Shown one piece after another: positions 31,567-40,902 of a stretch of DNA of 64,000 nucleotides (its first letter is position 1; the number at the start of each line of letters is the position of its first letter). The notes under the pieces were generated by a model that ran no database searches, was not told where the DNA came from, and worked only from the letters and a program-made list of their open reading frames with translations. The DNA comes from Clostridiaceae bacterium (GTDB lineage Bacteria > Bacillota > Clostridia > Oscillospirales > Butyricicoccaceae): contig JAGZOP010000001.1 of assembly GCA_018383195.1 (NCBI GenBank), forward strand, positions 1 to 64,000, given 5' to 3'. The translations under genes were made by a program, and so were the position numbers.

Positions 31567-32586
31567 ATGAAACAGCAGCTCGAAGCGATTCTTGCAAGCG
31601 CAAAGAAAGAGCTCAGCGAAACAAAAACCGCCCGCGATCTGGACGCGGTGCGCGTAAAGTTCCTCGGCAAGAAGGGTGAACTGACCGCAATCCTCAAGGG
31701 CATGAAAAATGTCGCACCCGAAGAGCGCCCGATCATTGGACAGCTCGTCAATGATGTCCGTGCAGCAGTCGAAACCGCACTGGAACAGCAGAGCGAGCTG
31801 ATCGAGCGCGCCGCAATGGATGCCAAACTCAAAAGCGAAACACTGGACGTTACCATGCCGGGCGAAGAAGTTACCCTTGGTCACAAGCATCCGCTCACCA
31901 AGGTTCTGGATGAAATCAAGGACATCTTCATCGGTCTGGGATTCCAGATTGCCGAAGGTCCGGAGGTCGAGCTTGACCACTACAACTTTGAAGCCCTGAA
32001 TATCCCGAAGGATCATCCGGCACGCGACACACAGGATACCTTCTACATCTCGGACAATGTCGTGCTGCGCACCCAGACCTCGGGCATGCAGGTGCGCACC
32101 ATGGAAAAGCAGAAGCCGCCGATCCGCATCATCGCGCCCGGCAGAGTATTCCGTTCCGACGCAGTTGATGCAACCCATTCTCCGCTCTTCCATCAGATTG
32201 AGGGACTGGTTGTGGATAAGGGCATCACCATGAGTGACCTCAAGGGTATTCTGGAACTGTTCGCCAAGCGTCTGTACGGCGATGACACGGTGGTCCGTTT
32301 CCGTCCGCACCACTTCCCCTTCACCGAACCGAGCGCCGAAATGGACATCCAGTGCTACCGCTGCCACGGCGCCGGCTGCCCGCTCTGCAAGGGTGAAGGC
32401 TGGATTGAAATTCTCGGTTGCGGCATGGTGCATCCGCATGTTCTTGAAATCTGCGGAATCGACCCCGAAGAATATTCGGGATATGCGTTCGGCGTTGGTT
32501 TGGAACGCACCGTCATGGGACGTTACAAGATTGACGACATCCGCCTGTTCTACGAAAACGATGTAAGATTCCTGCATCAGTTCTAA
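31567..32586 (+). CDS. pheS: Phenylalanyl-tRNA synthetase alpha subunit
   Basis: A 339-residue class II synthetase subunit. The N-terminal coiled coil (about 1-85) contacts tRNA; motif 2 is around [20 protein letters not shown] near residue 190-220, and motif 3 is [18 protein letters not shown] near residue 308. [17 protein letters not shown] is the usual Cys-containing loop before [17 protein letters not shown] stands ten bases upstream of the ATG. Controlled by the T-box and co-transcribed with pheT. Confidence 0.97.
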   Translation: MKQQLEAILASAKKELSETKTARDLDAVRVKFLGKKGELTAILKGMKNVAPEERPIIGQLVNDVRAAVETALEQQSELIERAAMDAKLKSETLDVTMPGEEVTLGHKHPLTKVLDEIKDIFIGLGFQIAEGPEVELDHYNFEALNIPKDHPARDTQDTFYISDNVVLRTQTSGMQVRTMEKQKPPIRIIAPGRVFRSDAVDATHSPLFHQIEGLVVDKGITMSDLKGILELFAKRLYGDDTVVRFRPHHFPFTEPSAEMDIQCYRCHGAGCPLCKGEGWIEILGCGMVHPHVLEICGIDPEEYSGYAFGVGLERTVMGRYKIDDIRLFYENDVRFLHQF

Positions 32587-32697
32587 TTCAGAGTGGAGGG
32601 GAGCAATTTAGAAAATTAAGAAATTCCATTTGTTCTGTTTTCTGACCTCTTCACTCTCAACTCTTTTTCTAAATATAAAAAAAGGAGAGCAATTACA

Positions 32698-35106
32698 ATG
32701 AAACTGCCTCTTTCTTGGCTGAAAGATTATACAAATATCGACGGCGTGACCCCAAAGGAGTTCGACGCCAAAATGACCATGTCCGGCTCCAAAGTCGAGA
32801 GCGTCGATTACCTCGGCGCGGAGATTTCCAATGTCGTAACCGGTAAAATCCTGTCTGTTGAAAAGCATCCCGATTCTGACCATCTGATGATTTGCCAGAT
32901 CGACGTCGGCGCAGATGAGCCGGTGCAGATTGTCACCGGTGCTCCCAATGTCACCGAGACTTCGGTGGGTGAAATCTGTCCGGTCTGCCTGCACAATTCC
33001 ACCCTGCCCGGCGGCGTAAAAATCACCAAGGGCAAGCTGCGCGGCGTGGTTTCAAACGGCATGATGTGCTCGTTCCAGGAGCTTGGTCTTGACCACGGCT
33101 GCGTGCCGTATGCATGCGACAACGGCATCCTGTTCCTGCCGGAAGGCACTCCGGTCGGCGCGGATATCAAGGGCATTCTCGGTCTGGACGAGTATGTCGC
33201 AGATTTTGAAATCACCTCCAACCGTCCGGACTGCCTTTCCATGATCGGTCTGGCGCGCGAAGCTGCTGCAACCTTCCAGCGCCCGTTTGCCGTGAAGGAG
33301 CCTGCTGTCAAGGGCTGCGGCGGTGACATCGCGGACTATGTTTCCGTACAGGTCGATGAACCCGAGCTGTGCCCGCGCTACACCGCCAAGATCGTCAAAA
33401 ATATCAAGATCGAGCCCTCCCCCGCGTGGATGCGCGACCGTCTGTTCGCTGCCGGCGTGCGCCCGATCAACAACATTGTCGATATCACCAACTATGTCAT
33501 GCTTGAATATGGTCAGCCCATGCATGCGTTTGACTATGCCTGCCTGTCTGACGGCAAGATTGTGGTTCGCCGTCCGCAGCCGGGCGAAAGCATCCAGACT
33601 TTAGACGGTCAGGACCGCGCCATTACCCCGGAAATGCTCGCCATCTGCGACGGCTCCAAGCCGGTTGCCATTGCAGGTGTTATGGGCGGTGCCAACTCGG
33701 AAATCACCGATTCTACCAAAACTGTTGTATTCGAGTCGGCATGCTTCCACGGTGCGACTATCCGCCTCACCGCAAAGGCACTCGGCATGCGCACCGAAGC
33801 ATCCGGACGCTTTGAAAAGGGTCTGGACGCTTCGCTCACCATGCCTGCCCTGCTGCGCGCATGCGAACTGATCGAAGAACTGGGCGCCGGTGAAGTCATC
33901 GACGGCATTGTGGATGTCTGCGCCGCAGACCTTTCCCCGAAAACCCTGCCGTTTGAGCCGGATAAGATGAACGCGCTTCTGGGCACCGCGCTGTCCGCAG
34001 ATGAGCAAAAGGAAATGCTGGAGCGTCTGGAATTCAAGATTGCAGACGGCAAGGTTGAGATTCCGTCTTTCCGCATTGATATTGCGCGTATGTGCGACCT
34101 TGCAGAAGAAGTTGCACGCATGTACGGCTACGACAATATTCCGGTTCGCCTGTATGCGGGCGACACCACGCAGGGCGGTCTTTCTCCGAAGCAGCTGATG
34201 GAACGTGCAGCCGCAGATGTCTGCCTCGCCGCAGGCTTTGACGAGTCGATGAGCCATTCGTTCATTTCTCCCAAGTTCTACGATGCAATCAACCTGCCGG
34301 CAGACGATGTGCGCCGTATTTCGACCACCATCCTCAACCCGCTCGGTGAAGATTTCTCCATCATGCGTACTACGGTACTGCCGTCCATGCTTGATTCCCT
34401 GAGCCACAACAATGCGCATCGCAACGCGACCGCTTCCCTCTACGAACTGGGTACCATCTATACGCCGGTCATGGAAAACGGAACGGTCAATGCCGACCAG
34501 CTCCCCCACGAAGAAAAAATCCTGACGCTCGGCTCCTATGGCCGTCTGTCTTTCTTCCAGTTCAAGGGCGTGATTGAGGCGCTGTGCCGCGAACTGAATG
34601 TGGAACACGTTGATTTCGCAGCAGACACCGAAAACCCGTCGTATCATCCGGGTCGCTGCGCAAAGGTCTACGCAAACGAAACCCTGCTTGGCGTTTTCGG
34701 CACCGTTCACCCGATGGTTGCAAAAAAATACGGTTTCTCTGCCGAGGTTCTTGCTGCCGAACTCAATATGGACGCGCTGTTTGCCTGCATGAATCCGGTG
34801 AAGCTGTACCAGCCGCTGCCGAAGTTCCCGGCTTCCACCCGTGATATTGCCGTTCTGGTCGATGATGCCGTTCCCGCGGCTTCTATGCAAAAGGCAATCG
34901 AACGCGCCGCAGGCTCCATTCTGGAAAACGTAAAGCTGTTCGATGTCTATAAGGGCAAGGGCATTCCGGAAGGCAAGAAGTCGGTTGCCTACTCGATGAG
35001 CCTGCGCGCCGCCGACCGCACGCTGACCGACGATGAATGCGACAAGGCGATGAAAAACGCAATCGAGGCGCTGGAGCAGCAGTTCGGCGCTGCGCTGCGC
35101 GCATAA
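32698..35106 (+). CDS. pheT: Phenylalanyl-tRNA synthetase beta subunit
   Basis: An 802-residue subunit with all expected domains: EMAP-like OB fold (about 40-150, with VVTGKILSVEKHPDSDHL), B3/B4 editing domain (about 210-385), B5 domain (about 405-475), a class II core without catalytic residues (about 480-690) and the C-terminal anticodon-binding FDX-ACB domain (about 707-800, with FPASTRDIAVLVDD). The 111-base gap after pheS holds only an AT-rich leader and AAAGGAG RBS, so the genes are one operon. Confidence 0.97.
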   Translation: MKLPLSWLKDYTNIDGVTPKEFDAKMTMSGSKVESVDYLGAEISNVVTGKILSVEKHPDSDHLMICQIDVGADEPVQIVTGAPNVTETSVGEICPVCLHNSTLPGGVKITKGKLRGVVSNGMMCSFQELGLDHGCVPYACDNGILFLPEGTPVGADIKGILGLDEYVADFEITSNRPDCLSMIGLAREAAATFQRPFAVKEPAVKGCGGDIADYVSVQVDEPELCPRYTAKIVKNIKIEPSPAWMRDRLFAAGVRPINNIVDITNYVMLEYGQPMHAFDYACLSDGKIVVRRPQPGESIQTLDGQDRAITPEMLAICDGSKPVAIAGVMGGANSEITDSTKTVVFESACFHGATIRLTAKALGMRTEASGRFEKGLDASLTMPALLRACELIEELGAGEVIDGIVDVCAADLSPKTLPFEPDKMNALLGTALSADEQKEMLERLEFKIADGKVEIPSFRIDIARMCDLAEEVARMYGYDNIPVRLYAGDTTQGGLSPKQLMERAAADVCLAAGFDESMSHSFISPKFYDAINLPADDVRRISTTILNPLGEDFSIMRTTVLPSMLDSLSHNNAHRNATASLYELGTIYTPVMENGTVNADQLPHEEKILTLGSYGRLSFFQFKGVIEALCRELNVEHVDFAADTENPSYHPGRCAKVYANETLLGVFGTVHPMVAKKYGFSAEVLAAELNMDALFACMNPVKLYQPLPKFPASTRDIAVLVDDAVPAASMQKAIERAAGSILENVKLFDVYKGKGIPEGKKSVAYSMSLRAADRTLTDDECDKAMKNAIEALEQQFGAALRA

Positions 35107-35145
35107 GGGTTTTCTGAAAATTCGCCGGCTCACCCCACTTTGTCC

Positions 35146-35174
35146 TTTACAATCCCTGTAATTTGTATTATGAT
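35146..35174 (+). promoter_or_regulatory. Promoter of ireB
   Basis: TTTACA and TATGAT 17 bases apart, 33 bases before the ireB start codon. Confidence 0.7.
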
Positions 35175-35207
35175 AGAGATAGCACCTGAGCAAAGGAGGA
35201 AGCCAGA

Positions 35208-35453
35208 ATGCTCGATGGCACCAGAAAGTTCAATCTCGTGGATGACTCTACCGTTGAAATGAAGCGGATTCTGACCACGGTTTATGACGCCCTAAAAGAA
35301 AAGGGCTATAACCCCATCAACCAGATCGTCGGTTATCTGCTCTCGGAGGACCCGACCTACATCACCAACCACAACAACGCCCGCAGCCTGATTCGTAAAA
35401 TCGATCGGGACGAGTTGATGCAGGAATTGGTTTCATTCTATCTGAACAACTGA
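35208..35453 (+). CDS. ireB: IreB-family regulatory phosphoprotein
   Basis: An 81-residue protein of the UPF0297/IreB family. It contains the family's [19 protein letters not shown] near residue 40 and [19 protein letters not shown]. In Enterococcus the homologue is phosphorylated on threonines by the Ser/Thr kinase IreK and affects cephalosporin resistance. In many Bacillota it sits upstream of ruvX and a DUF1292 gene; here it stands alone with its own promoter and terminator. GGAGGAAGCC lies before the ATG. Confidence 0.93.
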   Translation: MLDGTRKFNLVDDSTVEMKRILTTVYDALKEKGYNPINQIVGYLLSEDPTYITNHNNARSLIRKIDRDELMQELVSFYLNN

Positions 35454-35458
35454 GAAAA

Positions 35459-35489
35459 CAGTCCGCGCCCGTGCGCGGACTGTTTTTTT
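35459..35489 (+). terminator. Terminator of ireB
   Basis: CAGTCCGCGC and GCGCGGACTG form a 10-bp stem followed by seven T. Confidence 0.9.
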
Positions 35490-35593
35490 CGTCAATTTCG
35501 ACAAGAAATTTTCTTATTTTTCATATTTATGCCATATCTTTTTTCGGTTTGTTGTGCTATACTTTTTCCAAGAACAAGAAAGGCGGTGTACCC

Positions 35594-36193
35594 ATGACAA
35601 CAAAGATCTACGAACCTTTAAAGCTATTCTTTTATGCTTCGCTGATCAATCTTATCCTCATCCTAATCCCCAGCGCAGACAATGCATTCTTTGATCTTCT
35701 CATCAGTTTCGTTGGCATCGCCGCCGGCATAATCAGCCTGTATGCCCTTTACCGGATGCGCGATATTTCTTCCCACCTGCGCGGCGCGTTCAACTTTTCG
35801 GTTCTCAGCATCATCGGCATGTTGGTCAGCCTTCTTTTCACCGTTATTTCCACTTTCAATGCCGATTCGGGTTTCGCCATTGGAATGATCCTATTCTTTT
35901 CCATTCTGGCACTGGTGTTTGCGTTGTTTTCTGTGATCGCAAACTACCATTTCTACTGGGGACTGGACGAACTGATCGAAACCAATGGCTATCACTACCC
36001 TCTCGGGCGCATCAAGTGGTGCTTCTATATCTCAATCATCAGCACAGTCGTGGTCTTGTTTGTAGAGTTTGCAGCCGGCTCTGGTTGGCTGACGCAGTTT
36101 CTCTCGTTTGCAGCTTCCGGCGTGCAGCTTTATCTGTTCTACGGATATTTGCAGGCGGTGCGTACCCGAGAAGAACAAACGCCCCTGATGTAA
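35594..36193 (+). CDS. Multi-pass membrane protein, unknown
   Basis: A 199-residue integral membrane protein beginning at the ATG after AAAGGCGG. Hydrophobic segments occur at about residues 10-25, 33-53, 68-90, 95-118, 145-165 and 170-186, which predicts five or six spans. Polar loops include YRMRDISSHLRGAFN and YWGLDELIETNGYHYPLGRIK. No transport signature or catalytic motif is visible. An upstream in-frame extension exists but lacks an RBS. It is flanked by terminators, so it is a single-gene unit. Function unknown. Confidence 0.7.
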   Translation: MTTKIYEPLKLFFYASLINLILILIPSADNAFFDLLISFVGIAAGIISLYALYRMRDISSHLRGAFNFSVLSIIGMLVSLLFTVISTFNADSGFAIGMILFFSILALVFALFSVIANYHFYWGLDELIETNGYHYPLGRIKWCFYISIISTVVVLFVEFAAGSGWLTQFLSFAASGVQLYLFYGYLQAVRTREEQTPLM

Positions 36194-36194
36194 C

Positions 36195-36232
36195 ACAAAA
36201 AAAGGAAGCCAACCGGCTTCCTTTTTTCTTAT
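36195..36232. terminator. Bidirectional terminator between the membrane gene and prfC
   Basis: AAAAAAGGAAGCC pairs with GGCTTCCTTTTTT around AACC; T-runs on both strands serve the two converging genes. Confidence 0.85.
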
Positions 36233-37827
36233 GTGTTTTCTGAGAACTCCGCAAGTTCCAGACCTTCGTTATGGTCGAGCGCCCACGAAATATTCCACGG
36301 GCTGGTAAACAGCAGCAGATAGTTGTCCTTGAAATCCTGCACAACCTTGGTGTCGCTCGTAAGCGTCAGGCTGTGATAGTCAAATGTTTCTTCATCAACG
36401 TTTTCAATCCAACGCAGATGCTCATACGGCAGCATTTCACGGATGATTTCGACATTATATTCGTTCTTCAGACGGTATTCGAGCACTTCAAACTGAAGCT
36501 GACCGACCACGCCCACAATGACCTCTTCCATACCGGAATTTGGTTCACGGAAAATCTGAATCGCGCCCTCCTGCGCAATCTGCTCCACTCCCTTGACAAA
36601 CTGCTTGCGCTTGAGCGTGTCCTTCTGACGCACGCGCGCGAACAGCTCGGGCGCAAAGGTCGGGATGCCCGAGAACGTGCACTTGCGCGACGGCGCACAA
36701 ACTGTGTCGCCAATCGAGAAGATACCGGGGTCGAACACGCCAATGATATCGCCCGCATAGGCTTCATCGACAATCGAGCGGTCCTGTGCCATCAGCTGCT
36801 GCGGCTGTGCAAGCTGAATCTTCTTGCCGCCCTGCACATGCCAGACTTCCTTGCCGCGCTCAAACTTGCCCGAGCAAATGCGCATGAACGCGATACGGTC
36901 GCGATGTGCCTTGTTCATATTCGCCTGAATTTTGAACACAAACGCCGAGAACTTGTCCTCAAACGGGTCGATCAGACCGATGTCTGCACGGCGCGGTGTC
37001 GGCGGCGGTGTCATGGTCAAAAACTTTTTCAGGAACGGTTCTACGCCGAAGTTGGTCAGCGCCGAGCCGAAGAACACCGGCGACAGCTTGCCGTGGTGCA
37101 CGGCATCCAGATCGAACTCGTCACCCGCGCCTGCAAGCAGCTCAATATCATCCGAAAGTGTGCTGTACTGCTGCTCGCTGAGCAGTTCGCGCAGTTCATC
37201 GGAATCGAATTTCAAATGGGTTGCCGCAACCTCGTGACGCATATCGGTGCTGTCGAACGCGATGACCTCGTCGTCCATGCGGTCATACACGCCCTTGAAC
37301 TCCTTGCCCGAACCGATCGGCCAGTTGACGGCAAAGGTGCCGATGCCCAGCTCGTTTTCGATTTCCTCGAGCAGCTCATACGGGTCGCGCGAATCGCGGT
37401 CCATTTTGTTGATAAAGGTGAAAATCGGCACGCCGCGCATGGCGCAGACCTTGAACAGCTTGCGCGTCTGCGCCTCGACGCCCTTGGAGCCGTCGATGAC
37501 CATGACCGCGGAATCTGCTGCCATCAGCGTGCGGTAGGTATCCTCCGAGAAATCCTGGTGTCCCGGGGTATCCAAGATGTTGATGCACTTATCGCCATAG
37601 CGGAACTGCAAAACCGACGACGTAACCGAAATACCGCGCTGCTTCTCGATCTCCATCCAGTCGGAGACTGCATGGCGGCTATTTTTTTTGCCCTTAACCA
37701 TACCTGCTTCCTGAATGGCGCCGCCATACAGCAGGAATTTCTCGGTGATGGTTGTTTTACCGGCGTCCGGGTGCGAAATAATCGCAAAAGTGCGCCGGTT
37801 TCCAATTTCCTGTCTTAAATCAGACAA
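36229..37827 (-). CDS. prfC: Peptide chain release factor 3
   Basis: A 532-residue translational GTPase that recycles RF1/RF2 after peptide release. The G domain shows IISHPDAGKTTITEKF (G1, residue about 20), DTPGHQDFSEDTYRTL (G3, about 85) and NKMDRDSRDPYELLEE (G4, about 140). Domain II has PVFFGSALTNFG, and C-terminal RF3 domains follow. RF3 is non-essential and patchily distributed in Bacillota; it is therefore notable to find it at the end of the dnaX-ybaB-recR unit, 19 bases after recR. AGGAGG-type RBS lies upstream of the start. Confidence 0.95.
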   Translation of the reverse strand: MSDLRQEIGNRRTFAIISHPDAGKTTITEKFLLYGGAIQEAGMVKGKKNSRHAVSDWMEIEKQRGISVTSSVLQFRYGDKCINILDTPGHQDFSEDTYRTLMAADSAVMVIDGSKGVEAQTRKLFKVCAMRGVPIFTFINKMDRDSRDPYELLEEIENELGIGTFAVNWPIGSGKEFKGVYDRMDDEVIAFDSTDMRHEVAATHLKFDSDELRELLSEQQYSTLSDDIELLAGAGDEFDLDAVHHGKLSPVFFGSALTNFGVEPFLKKFLTMTPPPTPRRADIGLIDPFEDKFSAFVFKIQANMNKAHRDRIAFMRICSGKFERGKEVWHVQGGKKIQLAQPQQLMAQDRSIVDEAYAGDIIGVFDPGIFSIGDTVCAPSRKCTFSGIPTFAPELFARVRQKDTLKRKQFVKGVEQIAQEGAIQIFREPNSGMEEVIVGVVGQLQFEVLEYRLKNEYNVEIIREMLPYEHLRWIENVDEETFDYHSLTLTSDTKVVQDFKDNYLLLFTSPWNISWALDHNEGLELAEFSENT

Positions 37828-37845
37828 CGTGATTCCTCCAAATAT

Positions 37846-38451
37846 TTAAATCTCGCGCCGTCCCTCGAGCGCGCGCATGAGTGTAACTTCATCCACATAT
37901 TCCAGATGACCGCCGACCGGCATGCCATATGCCAATCGGGTAATCTTAATGCCGAACGGCCGCAGCAAACGGGACAGATACATTGCCGTCGCCTCGCCCT
38001 CGGTGTCCGGGTTGGTCGCAATAATCACCTCGCGTACGTCCTCGTTCTCATCCGCGACGCGGTGCAGCAGCTCCTTAATGCGGATATCATCCGGTCCCAC
38101 GCCGCCAAGCGGCGAAATCGTGCCGTGCAGCACATGATACAGACCGTTAAATTCACGGGTACGCTCGAACGCGATCACGTCCTTGGGGTCGGTAACCACA
38201 CAGATCACGCCGTGGTCGCGCGCCGGGTTGGAACAAATCGGGCATACCTCTGTATCAGTAAGGTTTTGGCAGATCTTGCAGGTATACACCTTTTCCTTTG
38301 CGTCAAGCAATGCCTGCGCAAAGGATTCCGCAGTTTCCTTGGGCTGGTTCATAATATAAAATGCCAGCCGCTGCGCGGTTTTATTGCCGATCCCGGGCAG
38401 CTTTGCAAATTCTTCAATGAGCCGTTCTACCGGCGGTGCAAAGAATGGCAT
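37846..38451 (-). CDS. recR: Recombination protein RecR
   Basis: A 201-residue DNA repair protein that with RecF and RecO loads RecA on gapped DNA. It has the helix-hairpin-helix [16 protein letters not shown] near residue 18, a zinc finger with [18 protein letters not shown] near residue 57, and a Toprim domain ([17 protein letters not shown] to [19 protein letters not shown]). It lies three bases after ybaB in the standard dnaX-ybaB-recR order. Confidence 0.97.
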   Translation of the reverse strand: MPFFAPPVERLIEEFAKLPGIGNKTAQRLAFYIMNQPKETAESFAQALLDAKEKVYTCKICQNLTDTEVCPICSNPARDHGVICVVTDPKDVIAFERTREFNGLYHVLHGTISPLGGVGPDDIRIKELLHRVADENEDVREVIIATNPDTEGEATAMYLSRLLRPFGIKITRLAYGMPVGGHLEYVDEVTLMRALEGRREI

Positions 38452-38454
38452 CGC

Positions 38455-38805
38455 TTAAAACAGGCCGGGCATGCCGCCGCCCATGCCGCCGGTGACCTTC
38501 TTCATGGACTGCTCACTCTTCTCCGAAGCCAGACGGAACGCCTCGTTCACCGCTGCGAGCACCAAATCCTGCAGCATTTCCACATCGTCCGGATCGACAA
38601 CCTCAGGCTTGATTTCGAGCGCCTTAAGGGTGTTCGTACCCTGTACAACTGCCTTAACCGCGCCGCCGCCTGCGGTTGCCTCGGTCTCCATTGCTGCAAT
38701 TTCATCCTGTGCCTTAAGCATGTCCTGCTGCATCTTCTGCGCCTGCTTAATCATTGCCTGCATGTTCATGCCGCCGCCCATGCCGCCAAATTTACCCTTT
38801 GCCAT
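38455..38805 (-). CDS. YbaB/EbfC-family nucleoid-associated protein
   Basis: A 116-residue protein of the YbaB/EbfC family, a DNA-binding dimer of uncertain regulatory role. It starts with a Gly/Met-rich segment ([20 protein letters not shown]) and has the family core [21 protein letters not shown], followed by [25 protein letters not shown]. The glycine/methionine-rich ends (also MGGGMPGLF) are typical of Bacillota members. Placed between dnaX and recR as in most bacteria. Confidence 0.95.
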   Translation of the reverse strand: MAKGKFGGMGGGMNMQAMIKQAQKMQQDMLKAQDEIAAMETEATAGGGAVKAVVQGTNTLKALEIKPEVVDPDDVEMLQDLVLAAVNEAFRLASEKSEQSMKKVTGGMGGGMPGLF

Positions 38806-38823
38806 TGTTGTGTCCTCCTAAAA

Positions 38824-40473
38824 TCAGTTGAGTTCGGTAATTTCAATATCCAGAGATTGCGCTTTTTGCAAAACCTCATCAATTTCAGTGTTTTCCTGCT
38901 TCTTTTTTGGTTTTTTCCCCGGTTCATAGATGCGCAGCTTGAGCGGTCCGCCATGCAGGCTCATTGCCGCATCGCGCACCTTGCTCTGGGTCGGTTCGGC
39001 TTTGAGCAGCCCTGCGGTAATATCGTCATCGCAGAACAGCATCAAAGTGCCATCCGCAAATTCAGCGCGGACATACCCCGCTTTCATACAGGTCAGTGCG
39101 CCCATATTGATTTTTCCGGTCAGTGCGCTGAGCAGCTTGGGCCAAGGCTCCCAAGGCTTGGCTTCCTGCTTTTCCTTCTTTGGTGCATCACTTTGCACCG
39201 GTTCTTCCTCGTTCAGCCACGCCGGTGCATCTTCATCCCCCGGCGGAGGCGGTGCATCTTCATCCCCTGGTAAGGGAGGACGTTCCTCGTCCGATACCGT
39301 TTGCGCGGGGGCGGCAACTGCGTGCACCGTGATGCCGTGCTTGACCTTTTCTTCAAGTGCATCCACACGCCCGGACAGCGTATCGTAGGCTTCTCCGCCC
39401 ATGGTACACAGCCGCACAACGGTCAGTTCTGCCTCGACCCGGCGGTTCGCCGCGGTCTTGAGCCTTCCTTGGCTCTCCTGCAAAATCCGTGACCACGCGA
39501 TCAAGGTAGCCGCTGCTACACCCTCGCCGAGCCGCTGTACCTGCTTGAGCGAATACACAGGGGAGAGCATCGCTGAAACATCGCTCTTCGCGGTTTTCAC
39601 AAGCAGCATATCACGAATCAGTCCCAAAAGTTGATCGAATACACCCGACAAGTCTCTGCCGCTGTCATAAGCATGTCCAATCCGCTGTACTGCACCTGCC
39701 AGATCATCCGCTTTGATGCATTCCATCAGACTCGTTGCATCGTCCGCGCCCAAGATACCAACCGAGCGGCTGACCGCTTCTTCGTCTACGGTTTCGCACC
39801 CCGCGGTGCGGTCAAGCATGGAAAGCGCATCGCGCATCGCGCCGTCCGCCAGACGTGCAATCATCTTGGCGCCGCTCTCTACGAGCGGAATCCCTTCTGC
39901 GGCGGCAATCTCCATGAGCCGCCTTGCAATATCCTCCGGCGTAATGCGCCGGAAATCAAACCGCTGACAGCGTGACAAAATAGTAGCGGGCACCTTGTGA
40001 ATCTCGGTCGTTGCCAGAATGAACAGCACGTGTGCGGGCGGTTCCTCCAGTGTTTTCAGAAGCGCATTAAACGCACCGGACGACAGCATGTGCACCTCGT
40101 CGATGATATACACGCGCTTTTTGACCGAGGACGGCGCGTAGCGCGTTTCCTCGCGGATGTCGCGGATGTTATCCACACCATTGTTGGACGCCGCGTCGAT
40201 TTCGACCACATCGAGCACCGAGCCGTCCAAAATCCCGCGGCACGCCGCGCACTCGCCGCACGGGTCGCCATTGACCGGATGCTCACAGTTGACTGCGCGC
40301 GCCAGAATCTTGGCGCAGGTGGTCTTGCCCGTGCCGCGCGTACCCGAAAAGAGGTATGCATGCGACAAGCGTCCGCTCACAAGCTGCGCCCGCAGCGTAT
40401 CGGTAATATGCTGCTGCCCGATAACGTCGGCAAATGTCAGCGGACGCCATTTGCGGTATAAAGCCTGATACAT
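38824..40473 (-). CDS. dnaX: DNA polymerase III gamma/tau subunit
   Basis: A 549-residue AAA+ clamp-loader subunit. Walker A is GTRGTGKTTCAK near residue 45; zinc-binding cysteines lie in CEHPVNGDPCGECAACRG; Walker B/sensor elements are in VYIIDEVHMLSSGAFNAL and FILATTEIHKVP. Domain III ends near residue 365. The C-terminal part has a Pro/Glu/Asp-rich linker with a repeated GDEDAP motif (near 420-435) and a tau-like basic end. The start ATG, with AAGGAGG upstream, follows the SRP RNA gene as in many Bacillota. It works with the HolB subunit encoded at 10.4 kb. Confidence 0.95.
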   Translation of the reverse strand: MYQALYRKWRPLTFADVIGQQHITDTLRAQLVSGRLSHAYLFSGTRGTGKTTCAKILARAVNCEHPVNGDPCGECAACRGILDGSVLDVVEIDAASNNGVDNIRDIREETRYAPSSVKKRVYIIDEVHMLSSGAFNALLKTLEEPPAHVLFILATTEIHKVPATILSRCQRFDFRRITPEDIARRLMEIAAAEGIPLVESGAKMIARLADGAMRDALSMLDRTAGCETVDEEAVSRSVGILGADDATSLMECIKADDLAGAVQRIGHAYDSGRDLSGVFDQLLGLIRDMLLVKTAKSDVSAMLSPVYSLKQVQRLGEGVAAATLIAWSRILQESQGRLKTAANRRVEAELTVVRLCTMGGEAYDTLSGRVDALEEKVKHGITVHAVAAPAQTVSDEERPPLPGDEDAPPPPGDEDAPAWLNEEEPVQSDAPKKEKQEAKPWEPWPKLLSALTGKINMGALTCMKAGYVRAEFADGTLMLFCDDDITAGLLKAEPTQSKVRDAAMSLHGGPLKLRIYEPGKKPKKKQENTEIDEVLQKAQSLDIEITELN

Positions 40474-40547
40474 TGCGTTCCTCCTTCCGAAAGAAAAAGC
40501 GGACAGAAACTCTGCCCGCTTTCCATTCCACTTACTGCTGTAAAACA

Positions 40548-40843
40548 GCGCCCCACAAGACCGCACACCGACCGGTCGAAACGACAACCCCAACGGCCTT
40601 TCCCGATGCACGGCTCAAAACCGGCAAATCCACGGCACACGGCGGTTTCTGCTTAATGCTGCTCGGTTCCCCGCCTGACATGGTTCACAGTCCTCCGTTG
40701 CGTAGTACCAGTCCATCATCGCCGCCCAGTGGGCTGCACACTTTGAGATGACGCCCCTCGCGGTCGGAATTCGTCCCTGCTGGAGCGGATTGCAGGTACA
40801 GGGCACCGCTGCCTCCCCAACTAGTGCGGCCTTGTGCGGCGCT
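40548..40843 (-). ncRNA. ffs: Signal recognition particle RNA, large (Bacillus type)
   Basis: The minus strand carries the conserved domain IV: ATGTCAGG, a stem CGG-GGAA-CCG with a GGAA tetraloop, and AGCAGCATTAAG (about 40650-40682). The ends pair over a long distance (GCCGCACAAGGCCGCAC with a matching segment at the 3' side), as expected for the Alu domain of the large form of about 270-300 nt. It lies between a strong promoter and dnaX, its usual place in Bacillota. It forms the RNA core of the particle that targets membrane proteins. Ends are approximate. Confidence 0.9.
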
Positions 40844-40860
40844 GTTTCGCAGATGTGATT

Positions 40861-40889
40861 ATTATACTACATGCTTAGTCAAATATCAA
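40861..40889 (-). promoter_or_regulatory. Promoter of the SRP RNA gene
   Basis: TTGATA and TATAAT are 17 bases apart on the minus strand, placing the start about 10 bases before the RNA's predicted 5' end. Confidence 0.8.
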
Positions 40890-40902
40890 GCTTTTGTTTC
40901 TC

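Noticed and set aside
33601..35193. Open frame of 530 codons antisense to pheT
   Set aside because: It lies wholly within pheT on the other strand, has no RBS and no family resemblance; long antisense frames are common in GC-rich genes.
36271..37818. Open frame of 515 codons antisense to prfC
   Set aside because: Same reasons; prfC motifs on the minus strand are unambiguous.
38902..38910. A-AAA-AAG slippery heptamer in dnaX, which in E. coli makes the shorter gamma subunit
   Set aside because: It is in frame but only about 20 codons from the end of the gene and a -1 shift would add only a few residues, so it could not produce a gamma form. I found no better site upstream.
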